Shown one piece after another: positions 22,134-33,641 of a stretch of 64,000 bases of DNA (its first letter is position 1; every line of letters starts with the position of its first letter). Both the position numbers and the translations under genes were made by a program. The DNA is from Lonsdalea populi. Its GTDB lineage: Bacteria > Pseudomonadota > Gammaproteobacteria > Enterobacterales > Enterobacteriaceae. The notes below the pieces were generated by a model that was not told the DNA's origin, did not search any database, and saw only the letters and a program-made list of their open reading frames with translations. The DNA is taken from the NCBI RefSeq assembly GCF_015999465.1, contig NZ_CP065534.1, positions 992,001 through 1,056,000 of the forward strand, written 5' to 3'.

Positions 22134-23789
22134 ATGAAGCTGATTCACCTTGTTTACCGGCGACATCGCTGGCCTTTTATCGCCGTCATCTTCCTGAGTC
22201 TGGCCAGTGCGGCGCTGGGAATCGGCCTGATCGCGTTCATTAACCAGCGGCTGATTGTCACAACGCACTCAGATCTCTGGGTCTTGCCGCAGTTTCTGGG
22301 CTTACTTCTGCTTTTGATGGTGGTTACTCTAGGTGCCCAACTGGCGCTGACGCTATTGGGGCACCATTTCGTCAGCCGTATGCGCGGGGAGCTCATCAAA
22401 CGCATTTTGGATACTGGTCTGGAGCGCATTAACCATATTGGTCATGCTCAACTGCTGGCCAGCCTCTCTAACGATATCCGCAGTATCACTATTGCTTTCG
22501 TCCGCCTGCCGGAACTGGTGCAGGGCGTCGTCCTGACCGTAGGAGCGGCCTGCTATCTGGCGTGGCTGTCGCCGCGGATGATGCTGTTTACCACGCTGTG
22601 GGTGACAATCACCATCTGGGGCGGTTTTTGGCTGGTTTCCCGCGTATACCGCCATTTCAACCGCGTTCGGGACATGGAGGATAGTCTGGATGAAGACTAT
22701 GAACGGGTCATTTCAGGAGGTAAAGCGCTGAGACTGAATCGGGACCGCGCCCGGCGGCTGTACGAAGAGGATTATCAGCAGCATGCCATCGAATATCAGC
22801 ACCATATCGTGTGTGCTGACTCCTATCATCTCAGCGCAATCAACGGGTCGAACATTATGATGCTGGGCACGATCGGCGCGGCGTTCTTCATGGCCAACAG
22901 TCTCGGATGGGCGGACAACGCGGTGGCCGCGACCTATTCGCTGACGCTGTTGTTCCTGCGCACGCCGTTGTTGCAGGCGGTTGGCGCATTGCCGACGCTG
23001 CTCAGCGCACAGGTGGCGTTTGATAAACTGCGCCGACTTAAGCTGGACCCTTATCAGGAAGGTTTTCCGGCGTTCGCCGCGCCTCAGCACTGGCAGTGCG
23101 TCGAGCTACGCGACGTCCGCTTTCGCTATGGTCAATCCGGCTTTGACGTCGGTCCGATCAACGTGCGTATTCGACGTGGTGAACAGGTGTTTGTCATTGG
23201 TGGCAACGGCAGCGGAAAGTCCACGCTGGCGATGCTGCTGACCGGGCTTTACACGCCGGTCAGCGGCCAGATTCTGTTGGATGGCAATCCGGTGTCGCTG
23301 CCGGACTATCGGGCGCTGTTTTCCGCAGTCTTCACCGATTGTCACCTGTTTGACCGCTTGATGGGACCGCAAGGCGAAGCGCCGCCAACGGGGCTGATCG
23401 AACGCTGGGTGGAACGTCTCGATATGCAGCACAAACTGAAGCTAAACGGGGCTCAAATCGAAAACCTGTCGTTGTCTCAGGGGCTGCGTAAGCGGGTCGC
23501 TTTGCTGCTGGCGCTGGCGGAGCAGCGAGAAATCCTGCTGTTGGACGAATGGGCCGCGGATCAGGATCCCCAGTTTCGACGCGTGTTTTATCAGATGTTG
23601 TTGCCGCACCTGATGGCCGAAGGCAAAACGGTCATCGCCATTAGTCATGACGATCGCTACTTTGGCCTGGCGGATCGGCTACTGGAGATGCGCGCCGGCC
23701 AACTGGTTGAACTGACCGGACAGTCTCGTGCCGACGCCAGCCGCGATGCCGTCGCGAGGACCAGTCGTGAGGAGGGGGGAGAGCGCTGA
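22134..23789 (+). CDS. yojI: YojI-type ABC exporter (fused permease and ATPase)
   Basis: The 551-residue protein resembles E. coli YojI (547 residues), a half-size exporter that with TolC expels microcin J25 and belongs to the SyrD-like cyclic peptide transporter group. Six membrane helices occupy about residues 10-300. The ATPase has Walker [11 protein letters not shown] (about 354-363) and Walker [14 protein letters not shown]. The signature reads [17 protein letters not shown] instead of canonical LSGGQ, a feature shared with E. coli YojI. No peptide precursor gene is adjacent, so the substrate here is unknown. The start follows a GGGATCCT context and fits the family N-terminus. Confidence 0.93.
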   Translation: MKLIHLVYRRHRWPFIAVIFLSLASAALGIGLIAFINQRLIVTTHSDLWVLPQFLGLLLLLMVVTLGAQLALTLLGHHFVSRMRGELIKRILDTGLERINHIGHAQLLASLSNDIRSITIAFVRLPELVQGVVLTVGAACYLAWLSPRMMLFTTLWVTITIWGGFWLVSRVYRHFNRVRDMEDSLDEDYERVISGGKALRLNRDRARRLYEEDYQQHAIEYQHHIVCADSYHLSAINGSNIMMLGTIGAAFFMANSLGWADNAVAATYSLTLLFLRTPLLQAVGALPTLLSAQVAFDKLRRLKLDPYQEGFPAFAAPQHWQCVELRDVRFRYGQSGFDVGPINVRIRRGEQVFVIGGNGSGKSTLAMLLTGLYTPVSGQILLDGNPVSLPDYRALFSAVFTDCHLFDRLMGPQGEAPPTGLIERWVERLDMQHKLKLNGAQIENLSLSQGLRKRVALLLALAEQREILLLDEWAADQDPQFRRVFYQMLLPHLMAEGKTVIAISHDDRYFGLADRLLEMRAGQLVELTGQSRADASRDAVARTSREEGGER

Positions 23790-24121
23790 CAAACCGTTTT
23801 TCGTCGCGGCTTTTCGTCGGCGTTGGGTAATCGCCGCGTTGCGGCGGTTCAATATTCTTATTCATTCGCTTTGCTTGTATGATTCAACTCTGGGTATGAC
23901 AGAAGCCGGCTAATGCGCTGGTCGTCGGCTAAGAGCCTCTCCCCGGCGGGCAATGTCAGCTGCATTTGGGCTCTGACATGCTCGAATAGGCTCCGACATG
24001 CTCGAAATCCGCTCGTACTTTCGTGTCCGTGCCGGTTTCTTCACGCTATTGGGCCCAAATGGGCGGCGGCAATTACGCCTTGTGGGATAGGTTCTATGAT
24101 TAATTAAGGACTCGTCATTAC
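23790..24121. other. Intergenic region between yojI and aroL
   Basis: There is no gene in these 332 bases. It holds a short tandem duplication (23969-24008) and, presumably, the aroL promoter. I see no convincing TyrR box pair. Confidence 0.6.
23969..24008 (+). repeat. Tandem direct repeat, two 20-bp units
   Basis: GGCTCTGACATGCTCGAATA is followed directly by a copy with three changes (GGCTCCGACATGCTCGAAAT). It is non-coding and about 115 bases upstream of aroL. Confidence 0.8.
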
Positions 24122-24643
24122 ATGACACGACCGATTTTTATGGTTGGCGCCAGAGGGTGTGGCAAGACTACCGTGGGAGGAGCGCTGGCGCGCGCGCTCG
24201 GCTATCAGTTCGTCGATACCGATATTTTCATGCAGGAAACCAGCCAGATGACGGTGGCCGATGTCGTAGCAGCGGAAGGCTGGCCGGGTTTTCGCCGCCG
24301 CGAGAGCGCAGCGCTTCAGGCGGTGACGCAACCAGAAAGCGTGATTGCCACCGGCGGCGGCATCATCCTGCTGGAGGAAAATCGCCGCTTTATGCAGGAG
24401 CGGGGAAGCGTCATCTACCTGCATGCGCCGGCAGGACTGTTGGCCCAACGGCTGGTTGACGATCCCCTGGCTGAACAACGGCCGACGCTGACGGGGCGCC
24501 CTATCGCGGTGGAGATGGCGTTGGTGCTGGCTGAACGCGAGGCGTTCTATCAGTCCGTCGCGCATCACGTCATTGATGCGACACAGACCCCACAATCCAT
24601 TGTGGCGGATGTATTGCAGGCGCTCAGACTGGCGGCGGCCTGA
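24122..24643 (+). CDS. aroL: Shikimate kinase II
   Basis: AroL phosphorylates shikimate at the 3-hydroxyl with ATP, in the common pathway to aromatic amino acids. The 173-residue product has the P-loop [12 protein letters not shown] (residues 9-20), the shikimate-binding FVDTD and GFRRRES, the glycine-rich IATGGGIIL, and the lid RPTLTGRP that separates AroL-type enzymes from AroK. In E. coli it is followed by yaiA and aroM; both are missing here and ppnP follows instead. The ATG at 24122 fits the family N-terminus (MTRPIFMVG). Confidence 0.97.
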   Translation: MTRPIFMVGARGCGKTTVGGALARALGYQFVDTDIFMQETSQMTVADVVAAEGWPGFRRRESAALQAVTQPESVIATGGGIILLEENRRFMQERGSVIYLHAPAGLLAQRLVDDPLAEQRPTLTGRPIAVEMALVLAEREAFYQSVAHHVIDATQTPQSIVADVLQALRLAAA

Positions 24644-24646
24644 GCT

Positions 24647-24679
24647 CGCATTGCGGGCGATAGCCCATGCGGCCTTTTT
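24647..24679 (+). terminator. Probable terminator after aroL
   Basis: A bulged hairpin, outer CGCAT/ATGCG and inner GGGC/GCCC with a GATA loop, is followed by GCCTTTTTCC. Confidence 0.45.
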
Positions 24680-24729
24680 CCAAAATGATTTTTCATAACA
24701 CGATGACTGTTCGATAAGAGGATGTTTGT

Positions 24730-25014
24730 ATGTTGCAGGTGAACGAGTATTTCTCAGGAAAAGTAAAATCGATTGGCTTAGACAACAGCGTTGATGGCCG
24801 CGCGAGCGTTGGGGTAATGGCGGAGGGCGAGTACACCTTCGGGACCGGTCAGCCAGAAGAAATGACGGTCATCAGCGGCGCGTTGAACGTGCTTCTGCCG
24901 GGCGCGGTGGAGTGGCGATTGTTCTCCGCAGGGGAAACGTTTTCCGTGCCGGGGAAGAGCGAATTCAATCTTCAGGTCGCCGAACCCACGGCTTATCTGT
25001 GCAAATACCTTTGA
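24730..25014 (+). CDS. ppnP: Pyrimidine/purine nucleoside phosphorylase PpnP
   Basis: This 94-residue single-domain cupin matches E. coli PpnP (YaiE). It starts [16 protein letters not shown] and carries [28 protein letters not shown] and the C-terminal [14 protein letters not shown]. The enzyme phosphorolyses a broad range of nucleosides to base and ribose 1-phosphate. An AGAGGA ribosome site precedes the ATG. It appears to be transcribed alone, with hairpins on either side. Confidence 0.95.
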   Translation: MLQVNEYFSGKVKSIGLDNSVDGRASVGVMAEGEYTFGTGQPEEMTVISGALNVLLPGAVEWRLFSAGETFSVPGKSEFNLQVAEPTAYLCKYL

Positions 25015-25031
25015 TTCAGGTCGTCTGAAAG

Positions 25032-25058
25032 GCGGGCACCGCCGGAAACGGTGCTCGC
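25032..25058 (+). terminator. Possible terminator after ppnP
   Basis: A 10-bp stem GCGGGCACCG / CGGTGCTCGC (25032-25041 with 25049-25058, one wobble) has only a weak T tail. Confidence 0.45.
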
Positions 25059-25618
25059 TTCGTCAACGCCTTCGGATTGGGTTGTGTCATATTCCATTCC
25101 CCTCGCCGTTTATTTCTTCGCAACGTTGTCAGCGCGTCATTCTTTTTCTCTGCACTTTTTCCTGAAGAAATCATGGTCCGCCTATTTACGCTTTGATGCG
25201 TTATTTTCCTTATGATGAAATAAATTGAATCTTGGCTTGAGGCTATTTATTTATTGCGAATTGCTATGTCGGTCGCTATTTTCGGCGCATTATCGGCAGT
25301 CAAAATAAAAACTTTATATGCTTTTTTTATAATATAAAAATTGCCTATGGAATTCGGCGTTCTATTTTTTGGCGTTGATCGGAAGCGTAACTCATCAATA
25401 TTTATTCTATTTTCTTATATTTAAAAAAAGGACATAACGCTGTGAATAATTGTCCTTCCGTTGTATTTTGCTGAAGGGGCCCGCGGCGGTGCGGGAGAAG
25501 ATAGTGCTTGTCAGGGAGGGAAAGCGAAACGCGGCCTAATTCATAAAGAAAAGAAAACCTCTGAATTGATTGAGGTATTTTTATCGGATATTTAAATCTT
25601 TATTACAAGTGGTTGACT
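25059..25618. other. AT-rich intergenic region before the second chemoreceptor
   Basis: There is no gene. About 560 bases are rich in A and T, with a short CCCGC/GCGGG hairpin near 25480. No good sigma-28 promoter was found for the downstream chemoreceptor, unlike the first one. Confidence 0.55.
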
Positions 25619-27412
25619 ATGATGCTCAAGACTACACGCGCACGTATTTTGGCTGTATGTACCGCAATTATCGTATTTTCTCTGATGGTTAATACCTTCC
25701 TGAATTACAAGGTGGCAGGGGAATATAACGATAAATCCATTAACAATATGTTATCAGCCGTGACGGAAAGCCACAGCCTGGCCATTGGCGACTGGGTGGA
25801 ATCGAAAAAACAGATGATGGCCTCGTTGTATGACGTTGCTGTGGGTAGCGACGATCCTGTGCCGATATTCCGGCAGATCACCCTGTCGGGCGACTTTATC
25901 AATGTGTATATGGGCTACCCCAACGGAACGGCGAAGTTCGTCGAGACCGGCGGCATTCCCGCGGACTATAACCCAACGCTACGGCCGTGGTATCAGCAGG
26001 CGGTGAAAGCCGGAAAGCCGCTGGTAACCGCTCCCTACGTGGACATGGTCACGAACACCATTGTAGTGTCGTTTGTCGCACCGGTGGTGGATAACGGCAC
26101 GCTTAAAGGCGTGGTCGGCAGCGATATGGCGATGAAGAATGTGATCGCCAACGTCAACGCCATTCATCCCACCACGGAGAGTTACGGCCTGCTCATTCAG
26201 GCCGACGGCACCATCATCGCCCATCCCAACCCTGAGCTGACGATGAAACCGCTGAAGGACATCGCGCCTGAGGTGGCCTTAGATCGCATTCTGTCCGCCA
26301 AAACTCCCGTCGAGGTGACGCTCTCCGGCGTCAGCAAACTGGTGCTTGCCAAGCCCGTCGCAGGGACGGACTGGTATGTGCTGGTGGCGCTCGACAAGGC
26401 GCAGGCGAGGGAAGGGATGGATTCGCTGCTGCTCACGTCGGTGATCACGCTGGTGGTCATTGCGCTGCTTGGCTCGCTGATCGTCGGCCTGATGGTGAAT
26501 TCGTCTCTGCGACGTCTGCTGCAAGTGCGTGATGCGATGGACGACATCAGCAACGGAACCAATGACCTGACCCTGCGCTTGCCGGATGACGGTCACGATG
26601 AAGTAGCGCAGATTGCACGTTCGTTTAACAGCTTCGTTGATAAGCTCAGCATGATTATGCTGCAAATCCGCGATGTGAGCGCCTCGCTGCAGATGGCGGC
26701 CAACGAGATTTCTGCAGGTAATAACGACCTGTCCTCTCGTACTGAAGCCTCTGCCGCGAGCCTACAGCAAACGGCGTCGGCGCTGGAACAGATTTCGGCG
26801 ACGGTCACTCAGTCGGCGGGATCGGCTCAGCACGTGAATGAGCGCTCGCTGATACTGGCGAAAGATGCCCGCAGCGGTGGGAAAGTGGTCTCGGACGTGA
26901 TTGTGACCATGGACGAAATCGTGGTGGCCTCCGGTAAAATCGGCGACATCATCGGCGTCATTGACGGCATTGCATTTCAGACCAACATTCTGGCGCTTAA
27001 CGCCGCCGTCGAAGCCGCCCGAGCGGGCGAGCAGGGCAGGGGGTTCGCGGTCGTTGCCGGAGAGGTGCGTGCGCTTGCTCAGCGTAGCGCCCAGGCGGCG
27101 AAAGAGATCAAAGACCTGATCGAATCAACGGTACGCAGCGTGGGCGCCGGTTCAAAACAGGTGCGTCAGGCCAGTAGCACCATGAGCGAAATCGTCGGCG
27201 GCGTGTCGACGGTGACAACGGTGATGTCGGAGATCACCCATGCATCGGAAGAGCAAATGCGCGGGATTCAGGAGATCAACAAGGCGATGGCGCAACTGGA
27301 CTCGATGGTGCAGCAGAATGCAGCGTTAGTTCAGGAGTCCGCCGCCGCGTTTGCCTCGCTGCAATCGCAAACCGAGGAGCTCAATTCGGCGGTGAGCCAC
27401 TTCAAACTGTAA
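25619..27412 (+). CDS. Methyl-accepting chemotaxis protein with double-Cache sensor
   Basis: This 597-residue chemoreceptor has an N-terminal membrane helix (about 10-30) and a large periplasmic double-Cache domain (about 35-270). The second helix lies at about 273-295, followed by HAMP (to about 350) and the signalling hairpin [20 protein letters not shown] near 454-473. The Cache part contains [15 protein letters not shown] and GVVGSDMAM; the Arg, Trp-Tyr, Tyr and Asp there resemble the ligand-contact set described for amino-acid-binding dCache receptors, so an amino acid ligand is a reasonable inference. It ends in SHFKL without a CheR-docking pentapeptide. The start is one of two adjacent ATGs; an upstream TTG is less likely. 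Confidence 0.95.
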   Translation: MMLKTTRARILAVCTAIIVFSLMVNTFLNYKVAGEYNDKSINNMLSAVTESHSLAIGDWVESKKQMMASLYDVAVGSDDPVPIFRQITLSGDFINVYMGYPNGTAKFVETGGIPADYNPTLRPWYQQAVKAGKPLVTAPYVDMVTNTIVVSFVAPVVDNGTLKGVVGSDMAMKNVIANVNAIHPTTESYGLLIQADGTIIAHPNPELTMKPLKDIAPEVALDRILSAKTPVEVTLSGVSKLVLAKPVAGTDWYVLVALDKAQAREGMDSLLLTSVITLVVIALLGSLIVGLMVNSSLRRLLQVRDAMDDISNGTNDLTLRLPDDGHDEVAQIARSFNSFVDKLSMIMLQIRDVSASLQMAANEISAGNNDLSSRTEASAASLQQTASALEQISATVTQSAGSAQHVNERSLILAKDARSGGKVVSDVIVTMDEIVVASGKIGDIIGVIDGIAFQTNILALNAAVEAARAGEQGRGFAVVAGEVRALAQRSAQAAKEIKDLIESTVRSVGAGSKQVRQASSTMSEIVGGVSTVTTVMSEITHASEEQMRGIQEINKAMAQLDSMVQQNAALVQESAAAFASLQSQTEELNSAVSHFKL

Positions 27413-27414
27413 TT

Positions 27415-27445
27415 AACATCCCCCCGCCTCTTGGCGGGGGATGTT
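27415..27445. terminator. Hairpin between convergent chemoreceptor and rdgC genes
   Basis: AACAT-C6-GCC pairs with GGC-G5-ATGTT (one bulged C) around a TCTT loop. It is placed to stop both converging transcripts, but has no long T tract. Confidence 0.6.
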
Positions 27446-27464
27446 GAGGAAGTAAAAGAGAGGC

Positions 27465-28376
27465 TTAACGCGGAGCTTCGCCGCCCAGCGCTTCTATCAG
27501 GTTAGCGATGAGCGCCGCCAGTTCAGCGGTCATCAGAATAAAATCCGCATCGAATTTCTGTGCAAAATCCTCCCGGTCGATATCGTCATTCTGCTCGCGC
27601 AGTTCGTCTGAGAACTTCAGGCGTTTCAACGACCCATCGTCCGACAGCATCAGCTGAATGCGTTCCTGCCAGTCCAGCGCCAGTTTGGTAACCAGTTTGC
27701 CCGCTTCGATATGTACGGCAATTTCGTCGCTGACCAGATCCTGTTTTTTGCAGCGGATCACGCCGCCGTCTTCCAGAATGGCCTTCAGCTCGGCTTCGTC
27801 CTGCAACGCAAAACCCTGCGGCGTTGTGCCGGAGCGGACCCACTCGGTCATCGTCAGCTCGATAGGGCTTTCCATCGTTAGCGGCACGACGGGCAGAGAA
27901 CCGAGCGTTTTGCGCAGCAGCGCCAACGTATCTTCCGCCTTTTTGGCGCCGGCGGCGTCGACCATAATCAGGCCGTTGACCGTATCAATCCACAGCCAGA
28001 TCTGGCTGAATCGGCTGAACGCCCGCGGCAGTAGGCTATGCAGCACTTCATCCTTGAGAGCGTCTTTCTCGGTTTTTTTCAGTTTGCGGTGCTGTTCGTT
28101 TTCCAGCTTATCGATTTTGGATTCCAGCGCCTGCTTGATGACCGGCGACGGCAGGATTTTTTCCTCTTTGCGGGCGCAGATCAGAATTTGGCCGTTAACT
28201 TCGTGCGTCAGGGCTTCGCTGTGGGAACCCATCGGCGATACCCAGCCGCTTTTAGTCATGTCCTGACTGCCGCACGGCGTGAAAGAGAATGAGGCCAGCT
28301 GCTTTTCCATCTCGTCCGCAGACAAACGGACATCGCGGCTGAGGCGATAAATCATTAAATTTTTAAACCACAGCAT
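27465..28376 (-). CDS. rdgC: Recombination-associated protein RdgC
   Basis: RdgC is a ring-shaped, nucleoid-associated DNA-binding protein that limits RecA filament activity. The 303-residue product has the same length as E. coli RdgC. It begins [15 protein letters not shown] and includes [17 protein letters not shown] and the C-terminal [16 protein letters not shown]. Codon use looks like that of its neighbours. In E. coli it also lies between the aroL-ppnP genes and sbcCD, although mak and araJ present there are absent here. Confidence 0.97.
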   Translation of the reverse strand: MLWFKNLMIYRLSRDVRLSADEMEKQLASFSFTPCGSQDMTKSGWVSPMGSHSEALTHEVNGQILICARKEEKILPSPVIKQALESKIDKLENEQHRKLKKTEKDALKDEVLHSLLPRAFSRFSQIWLWIDTVNGLIMVDAAGAKKAEDTLALLRKTLGSLPVVPLTMESPIELTMTEWVRSGTTPQGFALQDEAELKAILEDGGVIRCKKQDLVSDEIAVHIEAGKLVTKLALDWQERIQLMLSDDGSLKRLKFSDELREQNDDIDREDFAQKFDADFILMTAELAALIANLIEALGGEAPR

Positions 28377-28517
28377 TCTGTTGTTCCAGGCTAATGCGCA
28401 AAAAGAGGACGCGCGCAGGATTAATGTCAGCGCGCATGATAACGACTGAGGCGGGCGACGTTAAGATAAAAACGAGGTGCCGTCGACCGCCGGACTGGCG
28501 CAGGGATGAAGCCGGGG

Positions 28518-31500
28518 TTATTTGACCGCGTACTGACTGTCCAACTGACTGATCCCTAACCCGTTGCGTTTTTTCACACGGATTTGCACCTGAATTCGCT
28601 CTTTCATCGCCTCAACGTGGCTGATGACGCCGATGGATTTCCCCGTCGCGTTGAGGTTGTCGAGCACGTCCAGCGCGGAGTCCAGCGTGTCTCCGTCCAG
28701 CGAGCCGAAGCCTTCGTCGAGGAACAGCGAGTCGATGCGGGTCTTGTTGCTCACCAGATCGGAAAGCGCCAGCGCCAGCGCCAGGCTGACGAGGAAACTT
28801 TCACCGCCGGAGAGCGTGCGGGTATCTCGCGTGGCGTCCGCCTGCCAGGTATCGACCACCTGCAGTTCCAGCGTGTCGGAGGCTTTACGCTGTAGCATGT
28901 AGCGCCCGTGTAAACGTGATAGCTGACGGTTGGCCAGATACACCAGGTGATCCAGCGTTAGCCCTTGCGCAAATATTCGGAACTTATGGCCACTCTGGGA
29001 GCCGATAAGCTGATTGAGCTGCGCCCAGTCTTCGCACTGCTGCCTGCGCCGTGCGACCTCTTCCAGTAAGGTACGCTGTTTATCGTGCAACTGCTGGTCG
29101 CTTTGCAGCTGTTGGCGGATCTCGCCCTGCTGCTGCGCGCCGTTTTTCAGGATGTTGCCAAGTTCGACCAGCATCTGCAGCACGTCCACATAGACCAGGT
29201 CTTCCGGCAGCGATTTCGGTCTGACCGCTTGGTGCTGGGCCAGTTTTTCATTCGCCTGCGCGTGTAGCGCATCGGCCTGCTGTTGACGCTGGCTAAATCG
29301 ATCTTTCAGCGCGGTGAGTTGCTCGCGCGCCTCTTCGCTCAACAGCGCGCCGGTGAAGTCGTTTTCATCATTGAACGGGCTGGCCTGCAACGCTTCGGTA
29401 AAGCGCTTTGTCACCTCGTTCAGGGTATTTTCGGTGCGTTGCAATTGCTGTTCCAGCGACTGTTTCTCGCCGGTCATCCGGCTGAGTTGAGACTGACCTG
29501 ACTGCCATTTCTCCTGCGCCAGCCGGAGGTCGCGTTCGTCATCCTGCGCCTGCTGACGCAGGTGCGTCAGTGCCTCTTTAACGCTCTGATTGCCTAACAG
29601 ATTCCAGCGTGACTGCTGCGCCGTTTCCAGCGATTGCCGTGTTGCTTTCAACTGTTGCTGCAACATGGCGAGAGCCGTCTCTGTTTCTTTCAGGCGTTGT
29701 TGCGTATGTTCGGTGCCGGTACTCAGCGCCGATAGCCTGGGCTCGCACAGGTGCTGTTCGTGTTCGTTCTCCTGCCAGCGCTGCCATTCACGCCGACGGA
29801 GGTTCAGCCAATCTTCTTGCTGGGCATCGGCGGGAGCGACGAGATGGAGCTCGGCCAGTTTATGGCTCAGCGCATTGTGCAGCCGCGCCAGCTCCTGCTC
29901 GGTTTTCTCCTGCGCAAGCCGCAACTCCTCTCGGGACTGCGTCAGCGCTTCCCGTTGCTGCGCATTCAGCGCCAACTGCTGTTCAGTCTGCTGCAGCGAC
30001 TGCTGCGCGGAGGTCAGTAAATCCTTACTATCCTGGATCTGTCGTCGAGTTTGCTCACGCTCGGCGAGCTGAGACTGCAAGGCTTTCTCCTGTTCGTCGC
30101 ACTGCGCCTGCCAGTGGACGAACGCTTCCGGTTGATTGAAGTCAAAGTCGATATGCAAGCGCTCACTGACGCTTTGACACTCTTGCCGTAGCGTGGTGAT
30201 TTCATCGCTAATCTTGTCCAGTCGCAGCTGCATCTGTTGCCGCTGCTGCTGCAACAGATGCAGCTGGGTTGAGGTCTGTACCACTTTAGCCTGTAATGCT
30301 TCGACTTCCTGACGCAGCGCGTGCAGCCGCAGTTGGGTTTCTGATGGACGCAGCGACTGATAGCGCTCAATCGCCGGATGATGCGTGGAGCCGCACAGGG
30401 GGCACTCTTTGCCGGGTTGCAGCTGTTTTCGCTCGCTTTCCAGATTGGCGATGCGCAGTTCCAGTTCGTGGCGCTTATCCAGATCGTCAAAGTGGCCGAC
30501 GCGCAGGTGATGCTCACGGCGTTGTTGTTCCAGCTCTCGTTCCAACTGCTGGATACGATGCCCGTCGTCCAGCAACTGAGACTCCAGCAGGGTGTGCTGG
30601 CTGAGCAGGCTTTGCAATTCGGTGACGCGGGCGGCGAAGCGTTGACGTTCATGGCGCTGGTCCGCCAAATCGCTGAGCTGTTGGCGTAAGCCGTCCGTCG
30701 GTTGGGCCGTCTCGCGTTCATGCAGGCGTTGCTGCAACTGTTCGTCATTTCGCTGGATGCCTTCCGTCGTCTTTCGCTGCGCCTGCTGTTTTTCCAGCAA
30801 CGTAGCGCGCTGCTGCTGGCAATAATCGGCTCGGACCTGCTGCTCGGCAGCCTTTGCCTGCTGCGTCTTCAGCTCCCGCTGTAAGGCCTGCAACTGGGGA
30901 AACTGCGCTTCCCATAACGGAATGTGGCTGCCCCAGTACTGGTAAACGCTGTGTTGCTGCCTGAATTCGGCGATTTGGGCCAGCCGCGCTTTAACCTGCT
31001 CGCGCTCCTGACGCAGCGTGGACTGTTTTTCGATCAGGTCTTTTTGCAACTGTTTCTGCTGGTCTTGCGACTGCTGCTGCTGGTCGCGTTGTTCCCGTAG
31101 CGTCGCGATACGCTGGTCCAGCGGCTGGACCTGCTCGTTGATGATTGTTTCCTGCCGCTGGCGTTCTTCGGCATGGTGTTGCTGACGCGCTGCCGCATTT
31201 TCTTTCTGCGTTTGCAGTTGCGCCAGCGTGCTCTGCTGTTGCGTCATTTGCAGATCGAGTTTGGCGACAAGATTCGCGAGGAGCGTCTTTTCCTGCGCAT
31301 AACGTTGGCGCTCACTGTAGATCGGGCGCAGTTTTTCTGCGGGAATACTGGCCTCCAGACGCGCCAGTTGGGGCTTTGCCTGAACTCTGTCTAACTGTAG
31401 CGACCGCTGTTTTTCCTCACTCGATATAAGCGCGCGCTGATGTTCTTGCAGCGTTTCAAACCAGCGCTGATGGGTGGCGATATCGTCGCGATGACGCGTG

Positions 31501-32201
31501 TTGTCCTGCTCCTGTAGCTGTAGCTCGCTGAGCTGTTGTTCGAGCTCGGCACGCCGTTCGCTGCTCAGACATTCGATACCGCCCGCCTGCGCCTGCAGCT
31601 GTTCGAGCGCGCTTTGCGCCGCTTTATGCTGTTCAAAGACGCGCTCGGAGATCCGTCCGTAGATGTCCGTGCCGGTCAACTCTTCCAGCAATTCGGCGCG
31701 CTTACTGGCTTCAGCGTTAAGGAAGGCCGCGAACTGACCCTGAGACAGCATCATGGACTTGGTGAAACGGTCAAAATCCAGCCCGGTAATCTGCGCGATG
31801 GTCGCCAGCTTGTCGCTGACTTTATCGGTGATGATTTTGCCGTCCGCGCAGCAGGCGAGCTCCACTTTCGGCGCCTGCAGGTTGCCGTCCGGCGCGTTGC
31901 GGGCGCGGCGCTGGCTCCAGAATGCGCGATAGGCAGTGCCTTTTACCTCAAACTCGACTTCGGCCAGGCATTCCGCAGTGTGGCGAGTCATTAGCTCATT
32001 CTGACTGGGGCTTACTTTCAGACGCGGGGTCTGGTGGTATAGCGCCAGGCAAATAGCGTCCAGCAGGGTCGTCTTACCGGCGCCGGTGGGGCCGGTGATA
32101 GCGAACAGACCGTTGCTGACAAACGGCTCGCGGGTGAAATCGATTTTCCATTCACCCTGCAACGAGTTGAGGTTTTTCAGCCGTAGACTCAGAATCTTCA
32201 T
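28518..32201 (-). CDS. sbcC: SbcCD nuclease ATPase subunit SbcC
   Basis: SbcC is the Rad50-like SMC-type ATPase of the SbcCD nuclease, which cuts DNA hairpins and blocked ends. The 1227-residue protein has Walker [15 protein letters not shown] near residue 38 and two long Gln-rich coiled-coil arms. These meet at the zinc hook CPLCGS (about residue 600), and the C-terminal half carries [20 protein letters not shown] and [12 protein letters not shown]. It is longer than E. coli SbcC (1048 residues), the extra length lying in the coiled coils. The start overlaps the sbcD stop in an ATGA, so the two are translationally coupled. Confidence 0.98.
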   Translation of the reverse strand: MKILSLRLKNLNSLQGEWKIDFTREPFVSNGLFAITGPTGAGKTTLLDAICLALYHQTPRLKVSPSQNELMTRHTAECLAEVEFEVKGTAYRAFWSQRRARNAPDGNLQAPKVELACCADGKIITDKVSDKLATIAQITGLDFDRFTKSMMLSQGQFAAFLNAEASKRAELLEELTGTDIYGRISERVFEQHKAAQSALEQLQAQAGGIECLSSERRAELEQQLSELQLQEQDNTRHRDDIATHQRWFETLQEHQRALISSEEKQRSLQLDRVQAKPQLARLEASIPAEKLRPIYSERQRYAQEKTLLANLVAKLDLQMTQQQSTLAQLQTQKENAAARQQHHAEERQRQETIINEQVQPLDQRIATLREQRDQQQQSQDQQKQLQKDLIEKQSTLRQEREQVKARLAQIAEFRQQHSVYQYWGSHIPLWEAQFPQLQALQRELKTQQAKAAEQQVRADYCQQQRATLLEKQQAQRKTTEGIQRNDEQLQQRLHERETAQPTDGLRQQLSDLADQRHERQRFAARVTELQSLLSQHTLLESQLLDDGHRIQQLERELEQQRREHHLRVGHFDDLDKRHELELRIANLESERKQLQPGKECPLCGSTHHPAIERYQSLRPSETQLRLHALRQEVEALQAKVVQTSTQLHLLQQQRQQMQLRLDKISDEITTLRQECQSVSERLHIDFDFNQPEAFVHWQAQCDEQEKALQSQLAEREQTRRQIQDSKDLLTSAQQSLQQTEQQLALNAQQREALTQSREELRLAQEKTEQELARLHNALSHKLAELHLVAPADAQQEDWLNLRRREWQRWQENEHEQHLCEPRLSALSTGTEHTQQRLKETETALAMLQQQLKATRQSLETAQQSRWNLLGNQSVKEALTHLRQQAQDDERDLRLAQEKWQSGQSQLSRMTGEKQSLEQQLQRTENTLNEVTKRFTEALQASPFNDENDFTGALLSEEAREQLTALKDRFSQRQQQADALHAQANEKLAQHQAVRPKSLPEDLVYVDVLQMLVELGNILKNGAQQQGEIRQQLQSDQQLHDKQRTLLEEVARRRQQCEDWAQLNQLIGSQSGHKFRIFAQGLTLDHLVYLANRQLSRLHGRYMLQRKASDTLELQVVDTWQADATRDTRTLSGGESFLVSLALALALSDLVSNKTRIDSLFLDEGFGSLDGDTLDSALDVLDNLNATGKSIGVISHVEAMKERIQVQIRVKKRNGLGISQLDSQYAVK

Positions 32202-33430
32202 GCTTTTGCCTCCTGGCTATCGTCCACCACTTCCTGCAACACCTGAGTGAACAGCGTGCGCAAATGTTGCTGTTGTCGCTCCTCCAGATCCGATTCCAGC
32301 GCCAGCCGTCTCTCGAAGACTTCTTCGGGGAGGAGTTCGTCCAGCGTCTCTTTCTCCTGCTGAACCAGCATTTGCAGATGTTGTTCGCGTGCGCGGCGTA
32401 ACAGCACCACTTCCACGTTCAAGTCGTCCGTCAGGTTCTGAATATGTTGCTGGATGTCGCTCAGGTAGTCCTGCGTGGCGATTTCAATATCCAGCCAAAC
32501 CGGTTTTTCGCCGTCGTATTCGCGAAAACCGGCAAGTCGGCGTTCGATCTCGGGCAGACTGCCTTTGACCAGTTGCATCGGTTGAAATGCAGGGATCGTC
32601 AGGGGCGCGACGTCTTCGAGTTTGTCCTGCTCGAAACGCACCAGATACACCGATTTCTCGTGATTCAACTCGTCGAAACTGAGGGGGATCGGCGAGCCGC
32701 TGTAGCGGATGTGTTCCGTCTGAGCGATGCGCTGAGGACGGTGGATATGACCGAGAGCGATGTAATCCGCCGGCGGAAACGCCTGAGCGGGAAAAGCATC
32801 CAACGTACCGATGTAGATATCCCGAACTGAGTCCGTGGCGGTGACGCCCACGGTCGTTAGGTGCCCGGTGGCGATAACCGGCAGCGCGAGGCCCATTTCA
32901 TCGCGGCGGCGCACGGCAAGCTGATAGCTGCGCTGATAGTGGTCGGCAATCGCTTCCTGCAACGCCCGCTGTTTGTCGGCGCCCGACTGTCCGGCCTGGC
33001 TGGTGAGCACGTCGCGCGGCCGCAGGAACGGAATAGCGCACAGCAGTGCGCCAGGTTCGCCCTGTCGGTTGTTCAGTACGATGACCTGCTGTTCGATATC
33101 ACCTTCGCAGCTCGCAATGACCTGCGTGTTCAGGCAGGAGAGCAGCAGTCGCGACTCGTTAAGCGTGGCGACGGAATCATGGTTACCGCCTAAAATGACC
33201 AATTGACAGCCGGTCTGATGGAGCTCGACCACAAAGCGGTTGTACATTTCCCGGGCGTAGCTCGGCGGCGTGCCGTTATCGAAAATGTCGCCGGCCACAA
33301 CGACGGCATCGACGTGATGCTGCTCCACCTGCTCAATCAGCCAGCGCAGAAACGCCTGATGTTCTGCGGCCCGGCTCTTGGTATAGAAGTACTGTCCAAG
33401 ATGCCAGTCGGAGGTATGGATAATTTGCAT
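32198..33430 (-). CDS. sbcD: SbcCD nuclease subunit SbcD
   Basis: SbcD is the Mre11-like metallo-phosphoesterase nuclease of the SbcCD complex. The 410-residue product shows the metal-binding motifs in order: HTSDWHLGQ (residues 4-12), [24 protein letters not shown] and [11 protein letters not shown]-terminal helical region that contacts SbcC follows. It is the first gene of the sbcDC operon, and it diverges from phoB across about 210 bases that contain the Pho box. Confidence 0.98.
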   Translation of the reverse strand: MQIIHTSDWHLGQYFYTKSRAAEHQAFLRWLIEQVEQHHVDAVVVAGDIFDNGTPPSYAREMYNRFVVELHQTGCQLVILGGNHDSVATLNESRLLLSCLNTQVIASCEGDIEQQVIVLNNRQGEPGALLCAIPFLRPRDVLTSQAGQSGADKQRALQEAIADHYQRSYQLAVRRRDEMGLALPVIATGHLTTVGVTATDSVRDIYIGTLDAFPAQAFPPADYIALGHIHRPQRIAQTEHIRYSGSPIPLSFDELNHEKSVYLVRFEQDKLEDVAPLTIPAFQPMQLVKGSLPEIERRLAGFREYDGEKPVWLDIEIATQDYLSDIQQHIQNLTDDLNVEVVLLRRAREQHLQMLVQQEKETLDELLPEEVFERRLALESDLEERQQQHLRTLFTQVLQEVVDDSQEAKA

Positions 33431-33564
33431 GGAGCGTCCTGTTGAGGCGTCGGGGTTGGCTGAATGTTACGATTATCGGCGATTATAGACAGACAGTTTA
33501 GGGCTGTCTCAGGGAATATCCGCCCCGATGCGGTCAGTTAACAGGATATGACGAGGAAATCGCT

Positions 33565-33593
33565 TTATCATAAATCTGTCATAAAACTGACGC
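33565..33593 (+). promoter_or_regulatory. Tandem Pho box upstream of phoB
   Basis: Three PhoB half-sites stand exactly 11 bases apart: TTATCAT (33565), CTGTCAT (33576) and CTGACGC (33587), joined by A-rich 4-base spacers. A CATAAT -10-like element follows. This matches the autoregulated E. coli phoB promoter. Confidence 0.88.
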
Positions 33594-33641
33594 ATAATCC
33601 CCACCGCACGCCAATAGCGACGATTAACGGCAGGATTAACG

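Noticed and set aside
25560..25618. Sigma-28 promoter for the second chemoreceptor
   Set aside because: The only GCCGATAA-like match (TTATCGGA) points the wrong way and has no -35 element at the right spacing.
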